A stretch of 22,217 nucleotides of DNA from CAYUEN01 sp964443745. Lineage in GTDB: Bacteria; Campylobacterota; Campylobacteria; Campylobacterales; QNZT01. The notes under the pieces are model-generated. The model saw only the letters and a program-made list of their open reading frames with translations. It was not told where the DNA came from and ran no database searches. Positions 13,641 to 21,717 of the stretch are shown in pieces. A program made the position numbers and the translations under genes. The stretch's first letter is position 1. Each line of letters begins with the position of its first letter. The stretch lies in contig CAYUEN010000032.1 in NCBI GenBank assembly GCA_964443745.1, forward strand, positions 1-22,217, written 5' to 3'.

Positions 13641-16600
13641 TCAACTCTTGATAAAAAGCAGATAGTTGACCGTGATCGAGAGATCCGAGATCGTCACCTG
13701 CTCGTTTGTCTTCAAATACTCCAGCATCTTTTCGTACCGTTCGAAGTTGAAAGACTTCTCTTTTAGATAGTTGCGAAGTACCGTACGCGTATCTTCGCCT
13801 TCACGCTTGTATCTTAGAATCTCCCGCGTCAGATCGACCACCAGATATTCGATCAACTGCTGGAGTTGGAGTTGGAGCAGATCGTCGTTGGGGTTGCGGA
13901 TCGGGATGTTTTCGATCTTTTCGATCAAAAACGGAATTTCGAAAGCGTAGACGATATGGTAAAAGACGGAAGCCGCCTCCGTAAAACCGAATCCCGTGCT
14001 TTTGGTGATTTTCAAAATCGCCGTCGCGAATTTCAACAGGTTCAGATGGGCGAAAAAGCGGTTGATCGTCTCGTTGCCCTCGACGATCTCCTTGCGGGGA
14101 ATCCGCATCTCTTTGATGACTTTGTGTATCGCCTTTTTGTACTCCAGTATGGATGCGAAATCGATCTCTTCGTTTTTCAGACTTTTGAGCATCCAAGTGA
14201 TATTGTAGGCGATCTCCTCTTCGGTTTTGAGCAAAAGCCGATACTGCAAATCCGCCGGAATCGTATAATCGGCCCGATAGATTTCGTATCGGGTGTCGTT
14301 GGCGTCGAAAAGTTGATTGGTGATCAGATAGGATTTGATCTTGTAGAGAAACTTCTCGCCGCCCAGTTCGTCGAAATCGCTGATGAAGGTCGCACCGGCA
14401 TGGTCGATGATCTTGTTGGCGATGATCATGGAGGTGATCTCTTTGCGCAGCGGATGGGCGAGAATCTCGTCTTCGTAGATCGCGACGAACTGTTTGGGAA
14501 AATATTTGAAGAGATACTTTTCGAAAAAGCTATCCTTCTCGTACAGATCGCTCGCATTGAGCAGTTTTTTGAGAAAGATTTTCGCGTACAACAGCAACAC
14601 GGCCAGAACGGGACGCAAAATCTTCCCCTCCGAATCGACCACGTCGTCAAACTCGGCGTTTCTGGGAATTTCGAAATATTTCCGTTTGAAAACCTCCAGA
14701 TTGCGTTCGAGCACTTCGACCGCCCTGACGAATGCGGCCCTCTCTTTTTGGGAGCGGATACGATCGAGCGAAATCGCCAACGCCTGGAAATAACTCGTCC
14801 AGAGCACGCTGCCCACCACCCAGTCGCTCATCGCCTTCAGTTGTGCGCCTTTTTCTTTTTCGTCGATCACCCCTTTTCTCACCAGCGAATTTAGAATGAT
14901 CTTGAGGTTGACTTCATGATCGCTCGTGTTGACGCCGGCGGCGTTGTCGATACTGTCGAGATTGATACGGCCGCCTTTTTTCGCATACTCGATCCTGGCA
15001 GCCTGCGTGAGTCCCAGATTGCCCCCTTCGCAAAAACAGTAAGCCTCGATCTCCTCCGCGTCGATTCGGACGTATTCGTTCTCCTTGTCCCCCACCGAAA
15101 GGTTGCTTTCGCCGGAAGCTTTTACGTAGGTACCCACTCCGCCGTTGTAGATCATATCCACGGGCAGTTTCAACAGTGCGTTAGCCAGCTCTTCTCCGCC
15201 GAAATGCCGACGCCTGGTGCGCAGCAGTTTCGCGATTTCGTCGCTGATCACGATATCGACCGCTTCCCGTTTGAAAACGCCTCCCCCTTTGGAGATTTTA
15301 CGCGGATCGTAATCGGACCACTTCGCCCGCTCGGCATGAAAGAGCCGGTTTCGCTCCTCCCATGAGATGCGGGGGTCGGGGTCGGGATCGATGAAAACCT
15401 CGTCATGACTGATCGCACCGACGAGCTTGAAGCGATCGCTCGCGATCATACCGTTGCCGAAAACATCCCCGCTCATCGATCCGATACCCACCACGGTGAT
15501 CGGCTCTTTGTAAAAATCCACCCCCTTTTCGATGAAAAAACGCTGAATCGACTTGAGCGCCCCTTTGGCGGTGACCCCCAGTTTTTTGTGATGAAAACCG
15601 TTGCTTCCGCCGCTGGCGAACGCATCCCCTATCCAGAAACGGCGTTTTTTGGCGATCTGATTGGCTACATCGCTCATACTGGCCGTACCGCGGTCGGCCG
15701 CCACGACGAAATAGGTATCCGCTTCGTCATACGCCACGATCTTTTCGTCACGGATGATACGGTCGTCATCTTTGTTGTCCACCATATCGAGCAGAGAATC
15801 GACGAAAATCGTATAGTAGGAGCGGAACTCTTCGGGCGTCAGTCTGCTTTTGGGCTTGTCGATCACGAAGCCCCCTTTCGCGCCGCTGGGGATGATGATC
15901 GCATTTTTGCCCTCCTGGGCGGCCATCAGGGATTTGATCTCCACCCGGTAGTCGTCGGGACGCGTACTGTAACGCAATCCGCCGCGACTGACCGCCCCCA
16001 TCCGCAAATGAAGCCCTCTGAACGTCGTCGCGTAGACGAAAATCTCGATATTGGGCTGCACGCCCACCAGATAGGGTTTGAGCGGCCCGGTATCCATCTT
16101 GATCGCGATCGAGGACTTTTTCAGATAGTAACTGGTACGCGTCATATTCTCCAGTATCGTGAAAAAGAGCTTCAATATTCTGTCTTCATCCGCACTCTCC
16201 ACCTTTTTAAACGCCTCCCGCAACGCATCGGTCGTCTTTTTCAGCGACACCTCCCTCCGCTTTACGGAGGGATTGAATTTGCGCTCGAAATAATCGAGAA
16301 AATATTTGGAGATCTCATGATATTTGATCAAAACGTCGACGATATGCTCGATATTGAACTCCAGAACCAGTTGGTTTTCGTAATGGACGATCGTACGAAA
16401 GAGCAACACTCCTCTGGCGCAGAAATTCTCCCGATAGATCAGGTGAAAAAGACGACAACTGGCGAAGTCGGGATCCTCCAACACCTCCACGAGACTTTCG
16501 ATGATGTTTTCTCCGTGCGCTTTGAGCAACGAAGCGTCGTCGATATCGAGCCGAAGTTTGGTCACGAACAAGTCGATCTCTCCCGCCTTCACCACGAAAG

Positions 16601-16820
16601 AGACTTCGCTGAGCACCCTCAGGCCGTAGTCGGAGATGATCGGAAGAATATCCGAAAGCGCGAGCTGCTTTTTGGAAAAGATCTTGATACCCGGTCCGGG
16701 CCGATGGTAGATCTTCGCCGAAACGGAGACCTTTTCGAGCGCTCGAAGCACCTCTTTTTCGATCGTCAAATCCTCTTTGCGCAACAGCTGCGTGCAGATA
16801 GCTTCCAGTTTCGAGGGCAT
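13641..16820 (-). CDS. Large NAD-specific glutamate dehydrogenase
   Basis: The enzyme converts glutamate to 2-oxoglutarate and ammonium. The 1059-residue protein has a long N-terminal regulatory part and a GDH core around residues 275-320: RGGLRYSTRPDDYRVEIKSL in shortened view, EGKNAIIIPSGAKGGF with K315. An NAD-binding stretch with VVGIGSMSGDVFGNGM follows, then a helical C-terminal part. The family (Bac_GDH-like, far larger than the ordinary 450-residue GdhA) is usually catabolic and NAD-linked. The length is near 1,050 residues, shorter than the about 1,600-residue proteobacterial enzyme, so it belongs to a shorter subgroup. The ATG at 16820 follows AAAGGAG at good spacing; an in-frame ATG 15 codons upstream overlaps the promoter. 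polX follows within six bases of its likely upstream start. Confidence 0.9.
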   Translation of the reverse strand: MPSKLEAICTQLLRKEDLTIEKEVLRALEKVSVSAKIYHRPGPGIKIFSKKQLALSDILPIISDYGLRVLSEVSFVVKAGEIDLFVTKLRLDIDDASLLKAHGENIIESLVEVLEDPDFASCRLFHLIYRENFCARGVLLFRTIVHYENQLVLEFNIEHIVDVLIKYHEISKYFLDYFERKFNPSVKRREVSLKKTTDALREAFKKVESADEDRILKLFFTILENMTRTSYYLKKSSIAIKMDTGPLKPYLVGVQPNIEIFVYATTFRGLHLRMGAVSRGGLRYSTRPDDYRVEIKSLMAAQEGKNAIIIPSGAKGGFVIDKPKSRLTPEEFRSYYTIFVDSLLDMVDNKDDDRIIRDEKIVAYDEADTYFVVAADRGTASMSDVANQIAKKRRFWIGDAFASGGSNGFHHKKLGVTAKGALKSIQRFFIEKGVDFYKEPITVVGIGSMSGDVFGNGMIASDRFKLVGAISHDEVFIDPDPDPRISWEERNRLFHAERAKWSDYDPRKISKGGGVFKREAVDIVISDEIAKLLRTRRRHFGGEELANALLKLPVDMIYNGGVGTYVKASGESNLSVGDKENEYVRIDAEEIEAYCFCEGGNLGLTQAARIEYAKKGGRINLDSIDNAAGVNTSDHEVNLKIILNSLVRKGVIDEKEKGAQLKAMSDWVVGSVLWTSYFQALAISLDRIRSQKERAAFVRAVEVLERNLEVFKRKYFEIPRNAEFDDVVDSEGKILRPVLAVLLLYAKIFLKKLLNASDLYEKDSFFEKYLFKYFPKQFVAIYEDEILAHPLRKEITSMIIANKIIDHAGATFISDFDELGGEKFLYKIKSYLITNQLFDANDTRYEIYRADYTIPADLQYRLLLKTEEEIAYNITWMLKSLKNEEIDFASILEYKKAIHKVIKEMRIPRKEIVEGNETINRFFAHLNLLKFATAILKITKSTGFGFTEAASVFYHIVYAFEIPFLIEKIENIPIRNPNDDLLQLQLQQLIEYLVVDLTREILRYKREGEDTRTVLRNYLKEKSFNFERYEKMLEYLKTNEQVTISDLSITVNYLLFIKS

Positions 16821-16845
16821 ACTCTCTCCTTTGGTCGTTGCGTCT

Positions 16846-16851
16846 ATTATA
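16846..16851 (-). promoter_or_regulatory. -10 element of the glutamate dehydrogenase promoter
   Basis: TATAAT on the - strand, 26 bases before the chosen start codon. It lies within the longer possible frame, which supports the shorter start. No clear -35 is seen. Confidence 0.5.
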
Positions 16852-16899
16852 GCGAAAAGCCGCATCGAAGAGGATTCGAGCCGAAAAATACGATTTATT

Positions 16900-16914
16900 G
16901 GAAAATTATTTTCC
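16900..16914 (+). promoter_or_regulatory. Palindromic operator candidate before the oxidative-stress genes
   Basis: GGAAAAT-T-ATTTTCC is a perfect 15-bp palindrome (arms 16900-16906 and 16908-16914). Its centre is 25 bases before the -10 element, so a bound protein would cover the -35 region. An AT-rich palindrome in front of ferritin-like, rubrerythrin and peroxiredoxin genes suggests a PerR/Fur-family repressor. That link is inference; no regulator gene is in the window. Confidence 0.5.
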
Positions 16915-16931
16915 TTTAAGCTAAATTATCC

Positions 16932-16937
16932 TATAAT
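16932..16937 (+). promoter_or_regulatory. -10 element of the ferritin-like/rubrerythrin operon
   Basis: TATAAT 51 bases before the start codon; expected transcription start near 16944. The leader ends in AAAGGAG before ATG at 16989. Confidence 0.6.
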
Positions 16938-16988
16938 TATCTATGGAAAAAAGTTATCCATTACAAAAAATTACCGAAAGGAGACAAG

Positions 16989-17504
16989 ATGGCAAAGCAT
17001 GGTAACGCGATTATCAAGGGAATAGAGATAGAGGAGGTGGTCAGACTGCTGAACAAAGCTTATGCGGACGAGTGGCTGGCCTACTATCAATACTACATCG
17101 AATCCAAAGTGATCAAGGGGATCATGAAAGATGCCGCGATCGCCGAACTCGATCAGCATGCGGCCGACGAGCTGCGTCATGCGGATATGGTGGCGGAGCG
17201 TATCTTGCAGCTGGGCGGTACGCCGCTGCTGAACCCCAAAGCGTGGTTTACGCACACCAACTGCGGTTACGAAGAGCCCAAGGATTTCGACGTCGTGGCG
17301 ATTTTGGAGGATGCGATCAAAGGCGAACAGTGTGCGATCGACACCTACTCCGCACTGGCGGATCTGACCAGAGAAAAAGATATCGTCACCTACGATATCG
17401 TGAGCCGAATATTGGCGGACGAGGTGGAGCATGAAGAGGATCTGCAAGCGCTTCATGACGATATTACGGAGTTTGTAGAGAGTATCAAAGGAGGTGTCAA
17501 ATGA
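16989..17504 (+). CDS. Ferritin-like diiron protein (Dps/bacterioferritin-like)
   Basis: The 171-residue protein is a four-helix bundle of the ferritin-like superfamily. Diiron ligands are visible as E28 (DEWLAYYQY), E61 and H64 (DELRHADM), a Glu in EDAIKGEQCAI, and E/H in DEVEHEEDL. It lacks rubredoxin cysteine pairs, so it is not a rubrerythrin. Relatives are described as Dps-like or bacterioferritin-like proteins that store iron and use up peroxide. A start ATG follows AAAGGAG. Its TGA stop overlaps the ATG of the desulforubrerythrin gene (ATGA), so both proteins are probably made together, as an iron and peroxide defence pair. Confidence 0.82.
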   Translation: MAKHGNAIIKGIEIEEVVRLLNKAYADEWLAYYQYYIESKVIKGIMKDAAIAELDQHAADELRHADMVAERILQLGGTPLLNPKAWFTHTNCGYEEPKDFDVVAILEDAIKGEQCAIDTYSALADLTREKDIVTYDIVSRILADEVEHEEDLQALHDDITEFVESIKGGVK

Positions 17505-18160
17505 GAACGTACGAAACCTATCGATGCAACCGATGCGGCAACGAAGTGGAGGTGCAAAAAGTCGGCGGCGGCAAACTGGTCTGCTGCGGGGAAGAGATGG
17601 AGATGATTACCGAAGATTTGACCGCTGTCAATCTCCTCAAAGCGTTTGCCGGCGAATCACAGGCGAGAAACAAATATGAGTTTTTCGCCGAAGTGGCGTA
17701 TGCCGAAGGATTGCATCGCATCGCGCGCTTTTTCCGGGAAGCGGCGGAAAACGAAAAGTACCATGCCATGGCGGAGTTCAAAGCCTACAACAAACTGATT
17801 CACGGGATCGAGCTTGATACGACCAAAAAGAATCTTCAATACGCGGCCGACGGCGAGCGATACGAGCACGAAGAGATGTATCCCAACTTCGCGGCCATCG
17901 CCAAAGAGGAGGACCACAAAGCGATCGCCCGCCTCTTTACCGCCATCGGAAAGGTGGAAGTCGAACACGAAGCGGAATATCTCGCGCTCAAGCAAGCCCT
18001 CATCGACGAAGGTTTCTTCGAAAGCGACGAAGAGGAGGAGTGGGTCTGCGAAGTGTGCGGGCACGTTCACCGCGGCAAGAAAGCGCCGGGCAAATGTCCG
18101 CTCTGCGGCGTGGAGAAAGAGTACTTCAAAAAGCGCGCCAAAGACGTGACCGTCGGCTAA
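17501..18160 (+). CDS. rrc: Desulforubrerythrin (Rrc-type)
   Basis: The 219-residue protein has three iron-binding parts. The N-terminal desulforedoxin-like domain has C9, C12, C28 and C29 (CNRC...CC). The central rubrerythrin four-helix domain contains GESQARNKYEFFAEVA, ENEKYHA and VEVEHEAEY with the diiron ligands. A C-terminal rubredoxin domain reads CEVCGHVHRGKKAPGKCPLCG in shortened view. This order is that of Campylobacter jejuni Rrc (desulforubrerythrin), an NADH-linked H2O2 reductase of the cytoplasm in microaerobes. It overlaps the upstream ferritin-like gene by four bases and is followed by a peroxiredoxin gene. No domain appears broken. Confidence 0.93.
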   Translation: MRTYETYRCNRCGNEVEVQKVGGGKLVCCGEEMEMITEDLTAVNLLKAFAGESQARNKYEFFAEVAYAEGLHRIARFFREAAENEKYHAMAEFKAYNKLIHGIELDTTKKNLQYAADGERYEHEEMYPNFAAIAKEEDHKAIARLFTAIGKVEVEHEAEYLALKQALIDEGFFESDEEEEWVCEVCGHVHRGKKAPGKCPLCGVEKEYFKKRAKDVTVG

Positions 18161-18215
18161 GCCCTCGAGCGAAATCTCGTAAAACTACATCTCGAATATA
18201 GAAAAAGGAAAAAAG

Positions 18216-18869
18216 ATGGAAAACAAAATCAATATGCCTCTCTTGGGAGACAAATTCGCGACTCTCGAAAACGTCAAAACGACGGAGGGTGTGATGAACA
18301 TACCCGCGGATTACAAAGGAAAGTGGTTCGTGCTTTTCAGCCATCCGGCGGACTTCACACCGGTATGTACGACTGAATTTGTCGCGTTTCAAAAACGCAT
18401 CGAAGCGTTCAAAGCACTCAACTGCGAACTGATCGGACTCTCGGTGGATCAAGTCTTTTCCCATATCAAATGGGTGGAGTGGATCAAAGAGAAACTCGAC
18501 GTCGAGATCACCTTTCCGATCATCGCGGCAAACGACGAAATCGCCAATCGTATCGGACTCCTCCATCCGGGAAAAGGAAGCAATACCGTACGCGCGGTCT
18601 TTGTGGTCGATCCAGAGGGAATCACCCGTACGGTCATCTACTATCCGCAGGAAATCGGGCGTAATATGGACGAGATCGTCCGGGTGGTGAAGGCACTGCA
18701 GCTAAGCGATACCCAAGGAGTTGCGACACCTGCCGGATGGCCGAACAACGAATTGGTCGGAGACCACGTGATCGTCCCGCCCGCAACGAGCACGCAGGAG
18801 GCGAAAGAGAGACTCCAAAGCGATGAGCATAGCTGTTTTGATTGGTGGTTTTGCCACAAAAAAGCGTAA
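18216..18869 (+). CDS. Peroxiredoxin, archaeal Prx6 type
   Basis: The 217-residue enzyme reduces peroxides with a peroxidatic cysteine C51 in the motif DFTPVCTTEF. Two further cysteines near the end, C207 and C213 (HSCFDWWFCHKKA), match the positions known in archaeal Prx6-type enzymes such as that of Aeropyrum, where one of them resolves the disulfide. It therefore works as a 2-Cys enzyme although it belongs to the Prx6 group. No signal peptide is present. It lies 55 bases after rrc and starts behind AAAAAGGA. It is likely in the same operon or has a weak promoter of its own; a small CGAG/CTCG hairpin lies in the gap. Confidence 0.92.
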   Translation: MENKINMPLLGDKFATLENVKTTEGVMNIPADYKGKWFVLFSHPADFTPVCTTEFVAFQKRIEAFKALNCELIGLSVDQVFSHIKWVEWIKEKLDVEITFPIIAANDEIANRIGLLHPGKGSNTVRAVFVVDPEGITRTVIYYPQEIGRNMDEIVRVVKALQLSDTQGVATPAGWPNNELVGDHVIVPPATSTQEAKERLQSDEHSCFDWWFCHKKA

Positions 18870-18872
18870 AAG

Positions 18873-18899
18873 GAGAGTGGCGAGCTTTTCGCCACCCTC
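18873..18899. terminator. Bidirectional terminator between peroxiredoxin and nhaA
   Basis: GTGGCGA (18877-18883) pairs with TCGCCAC (18889-18895); GAG/CTC extend the stem past one mismatch. On the - strand CCTTTTACGCTTTTTT follows, a good termination tract for nhaA. The stem touches the nhaA stop codon. Confidence 0.75.
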
Positions 18900-20059
18900 T
18901 ATTTCGCCATTCTCAAAATCAGATACCCTACGATTCCCGATAGAAACGACCCCAACAAAATCGCGAGTTTGTCGGCGAAGTGGTAGATCTGCGTATCGTT
19001 GAACGCCAAAGAGTCGACAAAGAGACTCATCGTAAAACCGATCCCCGTCAATACCGCCAATCCGTAAAGCTGCATCCAACTGCTATCCTGCGGAAGTTTG
19101 GCCAGACCCGTCTTGATCGCGATCCATGAAAAGCCGAAAACCCCTAACTGCTTTCCGACAAAGAGCCCCAGCATGATACCCATCGGTACGCTTCCGCTCA
19201 TCTCCTCGACCGAAATGCCGCGCAAATCGACACCCGCATTGACGAAAGCAAAAAGCGGCAAAATCAAAAAAGCCACCCAGTAGTGCAGATCGTGCTCCAT
19301 CTCTTTGGCCATCGAAAAAGTCTCTCCCTCCTCGTTTTTGGAGCTTAGCGGAATCATGAAAGCTAGCGCCACACCCGCCAGCGTCGCGTGTACGCCCGAT
19401 TTGAGCACGCTCACCCAAAGAACGATCCCCACCAGAATATAGGGAGCCTTGCGCGCTACGCCCATACGGTTCATCGCAAAAAGCACCGCCAGCGCCGTCG
19501 AAGCGATCGCGATCGAAACACTCGAGAGTTCGCCGGTATAGAAGATGGCGATGATAACGATCGCACCCAGATCGTCGATGATCGCCAACGCCATCAAGAA
19601 GATCTTCAGCGAAACCGGCACGCGGTTGCCAAGCAGCGACAAAATCCCCAAGGCGAAGGCGATATCGGTCGCGGTCGGAATCGCCCAGCCGTTCATCGAA
19701 AAGGGATCGCTATGATTAAAAGCCATATAAACCAGCGCGGGAACGACCATGCCGCCAACCGCAGCGATACCGGGCAGTGCGATTTGGCCGAGCGAAGAGA
19801 GATGCCCCTCCATCACTTCGCGCTTGACCTCCAGCCCGATCAGAAAGAAAAAGACCGCCATCAATCCGTCGTTGACCCACAAAAGCAGCGGTTTGGCGAT
19901 TTGCAGATCGCCGAAACGTATCTCGACATGGGTATGCAGAAAACGGTTGTAAAAGTCGGAGAGAAAACTGTTTTGAAGCGCTAGGGCTAAAACGGTGACG
20001 ACGATCAGCAAGATTCCGGCACTCGATTCTTTGCGGATGAATTCATTCAATAATTTCAA
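18899..20059 (-). CDS. nhaA: Na+/H+ antiporter NhaA
   Basis: NhaA exchanges internal Na+ for external protons in the inner membrane. The protein has about twelve hydrophobic helices and the family motifs: GLEVKREVMEG, PTATDIAFALGILSLLG (with the TATDIAF cross-over helix) and FLMALAIIDDLGAIVIIA with the paired Asp of the ion site. I chose the TTG at 20059, giving 386 residues: CGGAG lies six bases before it, and the resulting MKLLNEFIRKESSAGILL matches the usual NhaA beginning. A TTG at 20089 gives ten more residues but coincides with the predicted start of transcription and lacks a site. It is convergent with the peroxiredoxin gene and alone on its strand. Confidence 0.95.
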   Translation of the reverse strand: MKLLNEFIRKESSAGILLIVVTVLALALQNSFLSDFYNRFLHTHVEIRFGDLQIAKPLLLWVNDGLMAVFFFLIGLEVKREVMEGHLSSLGQIALPGIAAVGGMVVPALVYMAFNHSDPFSMNGWAIPTATDIAFALGILSLLGNRVPVSLKIFLMALAIIDDLGAIVIIAIFYTGELSSVSIAIASTALAVLFAMNRMGVARKAPYILVGIVLWVSVLKSGVHATLAGVALAFMIPLSSKNEEGETFSMAKEMEHDLHYWVAFLILPLFAFVNAGVDLRGISVEEMSGSVPMGIMLGLFVGKQLGVFGFSWIAIKTGLAKLPQDSSWMQLYGLAVLTGIGFTMSLFVDSLAFNDTQIYHFADKLAILLGSFLSGIVGYLILRMAK

Positions 20060-20094
20060 ATCTTTCTCCGATAAATTATGTCTTTTCAATATCC

Positions 20095-20100
20095 ATTATA
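20095..20100 (-). promoter_or_regulatory. -10 element of nhaA
   Basis: TATAAT on the - strand predicts a start near 20088, thus a leader of about 30 bases before the TTG at 20059. No clear -35 is seen. Confidence 0.45.
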
Positions 20101-20172
20101 TCTTCAAAAATTTAACCGGAGCGGTTTTTCGCTTCGATACGAGCTGGCGCACACGCTCTTTTGAAATAATTT

Positions 20173-20186
20173 GCTATACTTAGTAT
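20173..20186 (+). promoter_or_regulatory. Extended -10 and possible self-operator of the tetR gene
   Basis: TATACT (20175-20180) preceded by TTGC suits a -10 element. ATACT-T-AGTAT (20176-20186) is an 11-bp palindrome lying over it, a usual place for a TetR-type repressor to control its own gene. The arms are short, so chance is possible. Confidence 0.35.
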
Positions 20187-20211
20187 CAATTTTCCTATAG
20201 GGAGGATGTGC

Positions 20212-20811
20212 GTGTCCAGACCGACCAAAGAAGAGAAAAAAGCGAAAATCATGCTTCAGGCTTTGAAGCTCTTTTCAAAAGAGGGATTTTACAGCACTAC
20301 GATTCCCGATATAGCCAAATCGCTTGGCATGAGCGTTGGAAACCTCTACAACTACTTCAAATCCAAAGACATCCTCGCCAAAGAGATCATCAAATACATC
20401 TCCGCCTATCTCGGCTCGGAACTCCGCAGAATCAACGACCAGGAAATATCCACGAAAGAGAAGATAGACAAGATCGTCAGAGTCTATTTCAAAACCGCGC
20501 AGGAGCAGCCGGAGATGATCGAATACTTTCTTCGCGTCTATCTGGCCAATCGCGAGGTTTTCAAAGAGGGATGCGAAGGGATGATCTGCGTAAGCGACTT
20601 CGTGACGGAAATCATGATCTTTTTCGAAGAGGGGGTACGCAAAGGGGAGTTGCGCGATCAGGATTTTTTCTCGGCATTCGGACTCTTCATGGGATATCTG
20701 GGGGGAATGGTTTTTCTATACGGGGAGAAGGTCCTGCCAGAAGAGCTGGACTACTACATCGAGGATATCTCCGACAATATCTACAGAGCTCTCAAAAGCG
20801 ATGAAAACTAG
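20212..20811 (+). CDS. TetR family transcriptional regulator
   Basis: The 199-residue protein has the TetR N-terminal helix-turn-helix: ALKLFSKEGFYSTTIPDIAKS followed by LGMSVGNLYNYFKSKDILAKEII, at about residues 15-58. The C-terminal ligand domain is all helical and of unknown ligand. The GTG at 20212 is chosen because GGGAGG ends seven bases before it; the ATG at 20206 directly abuts that site. The gene's end overlaps the start of the hydrogenase small subunit gene by 11 bases, so the two are co-translated. This suggests the regulator responds to or controls the hydrogenase, though the ligand cannot be inferred. Confidence 0.9.
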   Translation: MSRPTKEEKKAKIMLQALKLFSKEGFYSTTIPDIAKSLGMSVGNLYNYFKSKDILAKEIIKYISAYLGSELRRINDQEISTKEKIDKIVRVYFKTAQEQPEMIEYFLRVYLANREVFKEGCEGMICVSDFVTEIMIFFEEGVRKGELRDQDFFSAFGLFMGYLGGMVFLYGEKVLPEELDYYIEDISDNIYRALKSDEN

Positions 20812-21670
20812 GCTTCTTTGGATTCAGGGGCTCGCTTGCAACGGAAACGCCCACTCCTTTTTCAACTACCCCGCACTCGAACAGTTTCTGGAGGATTTCA
20901 CTTTCGTGCACCATCCGATCATCGATTCGCCGTACACGCTCGAAGAGATCGTCAACGACTACCATGAAACGGATATCCTGCTCATCGAAGGAGCGATATC
21001 GCAAAGCTTCCAAAGAGGCGGCAGATCCATCGTCGATACGATAGAGATGTACGCATCCCGGGTGAAACGAATCGTGACCGTGGGAACGTGCGCCACATTC
21101 GGAGGCATTTTCAAAGAAAGCCCCTATCCCGACCCCGGCGGCCTTCTGTACGCTCAAGATAGAAAAAGCGAGCGTTTCGCCCGATACGAAAAGAGAGTCG
21201 TCTCGATATCCGGCTGTCCGATCCATCCGGAAATTTTGGTCGAAACGCTCTATATGCTCAAAGAGAAAATCGCCCCTTCGCTCGACATCTATCGTCGCCC
21301 CAAAGAGTTTTTCGCCTACACCGTTCACAACGGATGCACCCGAAACGAATACTTCGAATACAAAGTGGACAACCACAACTTCGGAGAAAAAGAGGGGTGT
21401 ATGTTTTACGACCACGGATGCCAAGCACCCTTTACCCACGGCAGTTGCAACAAGATCCTCTGGAACGAAACCAACTCCAAAACCAGAAACGGAGAACCAT
21501 GCCACGGCTGTACCGAGCCATCTTTTCCGCGTCCGAATCTCTTTGTCACCAAAAAGAATATGGGCATCCCGCAGTATCTGCCGCTGGATGTCCCCAAACG
21601 CGCCTATCTGACGCTCACGGGTGTTTCCAAGGCGTTTAAGATCAACAGACTCGAAGAGGATTTGTTTTAG
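20801..21670 (+). CDS. Group 2-like cytoplasmic [NiFe] hydrogenase small subunit
   Basis: The 289-residue protein carries the electron-transfer Fe-S clusters of a [NiFe] hydrogenase. The proximal cluster set is C13, C97 (GTCATFGG) and C139 (SGCPIHP), but the usual second Cys of CxxC is N16: the motif reads CNGN. The distal cluster has H176, C179, C200 and C207. The medial one has C216, C234 and C237, with the 18 and 3 residue spacing known from Desulfovibrio gigas. No Tat signal or C-terminal anchor is present, so it is cytoplasmic, as in group 2 (HupSL of cyanobacteria, HupUV sensors, and related Campylobacterota/Aquifex forms). No large-subunit gene lies next to it. The ATG overlaps tetR by 11 bases. 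Confidence 0.88.
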   Translation: MKTRLLWIQGLACNGNAHSFFNYPALEQFLEDFTFVHHPIIDSPYTLEEIVNDYHETDILLIEGAISQSFQRGGRSIVDTIEMYASRVKRIVTVGTCATFGGIFKESPYPDPGGLLYAQDRKSERFARYEKRVVSISGCPIHPEILVETLYMLKEKIAPSLDIYRRPKEFFAYTVHNGCTRNEYFEYKVDNHNFGEKEGCMFYDHGCQAPFTHGSCNKILWNETNSKTRNGEPCHGCTEPSFPRPNLFVTKKNMGIPQYLPLDVPKRAYLTLTGVSKAFKINRLEEDLF

Positions 21671-21704
21671 GCTAATATTTTAGCTATAATGATAAAAAGA
21701 TAGC
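21662..21704 (+). promoter_or_regulatory. Promoter and operator candidates of the hipBA-like module
   Basis: TTGTTT (21662-21667) and TATAAT (21685-21690) are spaced by 17 bases, starting inside the last codons of the hydrogenase gene. Two inverted repeats cover them: GCTAA-TATT-TTAGC (21671-21684) and GCTAT (21683-21687) with ATAGC (21700-21704). Repeats over the promoter suit autoregulation by the HipB-type protein. Confidence 0.5.
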
Positions 21705-21717
21705 CAAAAGGGATAAA

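Noticed and set aside
12504..13766. 420-codon + strand frame opposite polX
   Set aside because: PolX motifs and a good start exist on the - strand; this frame crosses the polX/gdh junction and looks random.
15405..16919. 504-codon + strand frame opposite glutamate dehydrogenase
   Set aside because: It is rich in Asp, Arg and His as antisense frames often are and has no domain or ribosome site.
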